DNA of 64,000 nt from Actinokineospora alba (GTDB lineage Bacteria; Actinomycetota; Actinomycetes; Mycobacteriales; Pseudonocardiaceae). The notes under the pieces are model-generated. The model worked only from the letters and a program-made list of their open reading frames with translations, searched no databases and was not told the DNA's origin. The position numbers and the translations under genes were made by a program. Positions within the stretch are counted from its first letter, which is position 1. The number at the start of each line of letters is the position of its first letter. The DNA is taken from positions 5,022,001 to 5,086,000 of the forward strand of contig NZ_SNXU01000001.1 in the NCBI RefSeq assembly GCF_004362515.1. The letters run 5' to 3'. Below are positions 62,590-64,000 of the stretch, in pieces.

Positions 62590-63415
62590 CGCTGGTACCT
62601 GTGGACCGCGGCCCCCTTCGGACCGCGGCACTCGGCGCGGGTGTGCTCGTCCTGCTCGCGGCCGCGGCGGTCATCGGCCCTGCCTTGTCCCCTTATGGCT
62701 ATGCGCAACAGGATTTGACCGCGTTGTTCGCGCCGCCGTCGGCTGACCATCCACTTGGGACGGCTCGGCTCGGCGAGGACGTCCTCACGCAGTGCCTGCG
62801 GGGGCTGCAGAAGTCCCTGGTGATCGGGCTGTTGGCGGCGCTCGTGACCACCGTGCTCTCAGCGGTCGTCGGCACCCTGGCGGGCTACCTCGGCGGGCGG
62901 GTCGACCGAGTGCTGATGGCCGCGGTCGACATCCTGCTCGTGCTGCCCCCGATCCTCATCGTCGCGGTGATCTCCCCGGCCCTGCGCGGACAGTCCTGGC
63001 TCTTGCTCGTCGTGCTCATCGCGGGGTTCCAGTGGATGCTGACCGCGCGGGTGGTCCGTGCCCGCGCGCGCAGCCTGCGGTCGGCGGACTTCGTCGCCGC
63101 CGCGGAGTACATGGGTGCTTCCGTCGGGCGCGTGGTGTTCCGGCACCTGCTGCCGCAGATGGCGCCGCTGCTGATCATCGACTGCACGATGAACGTCGCC
63201 ACGGCGGTCCTGGCCGAGGCGGGCCTGAGCTACTTCGGTTTCGGCGTCCAGGCACCCGACATCTCGCTGGGCACGCTGGTGTCCGTCGGCAGTGGATCGG
63301 CGCTCACCTTCCCCTGGGTGTTCCTCGCCCCGGTCGGTTTCCTCGCGGCGACCGTGATCGGTGTCGGCCTGCTCGGCGAAGGACTGCGCGGCGGCCACGA
63401 CGAGAAGAGGAACCC

Positions 63416-63419
<4 letters not shown>
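62586..63419 (+). CDS. Opp/Dpp-type ABC transporter permease (DppC-like)
   Basis: 277 residues from the ATG at 62586. N-terminal helix (LGAGVLVLLAAAAVIGPALS), the DppC-type segment HPLGTARLGEDVLTQCLRGL (usual H-x-L-G-T-D-x-x-G-R-D), five further helices, EAA loop RSADFVAAAEYMGASVGRVV and AEAGLSYFGFGVQAPDISLG near the end. Partner of the DppB-like permease. It overlaps the ATPase gene by 4 bp. Confidence 0.94.

Positions 63420-64000
<581 letters not shown>

Overview
The window is high-GC DNA with dense genes, frequent 4-bp start/stop overlaps, GTG and TTG starts, a complete mce lipid-importer operon, PucR, ROK, TetR and SigE-type regulators and SpoIIE/STAS signalling proteins. Together these point to a filamentous actinomycete, most likely of the Pseudonocardiales. 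The genus is not determined from the sequence. I found no rRNA, tRNA, CRISPR array or replication origin.

Layout. 1-8.6 kb: the end of a yrbE gene, yrbEB, mceA-F and two Mce-associated genes. 8.6-11.5 kb: two tandem PucR-type regulators. 11.9-18 kb: a small lipoprotein, a DrrAB-like ABC exporter, and a two-gene surface-polysaccharide unit (acyltransferase-3 plus a processive glycosyltransferase fused to a degenerate GGDEF-like domain). 18.3-26.5 kb: a duplicated-domain membrane protein, then a signalling cassette of a soluble poly-HAMP hybrid histidine kinase, an ANTAR/GAF/PAS/SpoIIE phosphatase and a STAS protein. 26.7-32.6 kb: an MmpS-like protein, MarR, SDR, an enoyl-CoA hydratase, an ATP-grasp protein, and a divergent module of a SigE-type sigma factor, a membrane partner and a secreted paralogue of that partner. 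33-37.4 kb: Entner-Doudoroff genes edd-eda, a divergent ROK regulator and a GNAT acetyltransferase. 37.4-40.3 kb: a genomic scar with a broken IS5-family element, a four-domain cold-shock protein, a long palindrome, short dispersed repeats and an aminotransferase fragment.

40.3-48.2 kb is one minus-strand operon for beta-glucan use: secreted GH16 glucanase with CBM6, DUF1996 protein, sugar-binding lipoprotein, two permeases, GH1 beta-glucosidase and LacI repressor, with a LacI-type operator upstream of the first gene. 48.4-51.5 kb holds an MpaB-like/TetR pair, a LysR regulator and a CTP-synthase-C-terminal-related protein.

51.6-64 kb is the most interesting part. A tightly overlapping minus-strand operon encodes a PLP-dependent decarboxylase, a cysteine-synthase-like enzyme fused to a rhodanese domain, a class V aminotransferase/desulfurase and two ATP-grasp ligases. 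Upstream lies an MFS exporter, divergent from an Opp/Dpp-type ABC importer that runs off the end of the window. The exporter/importer intergenic region has a sequence resembling an actinobacterial Zur box. Biosynthesis, export and re-import genes under a possible zinc-repressed promoter suggest an undescribed small amino-acid-derived metallophore. The gene families are seen in the sequence; the product and the metal are inference.

Long inverted repeats lie at several convergent gene ends. Two of them share a conserved core and may be members of one repeat family.
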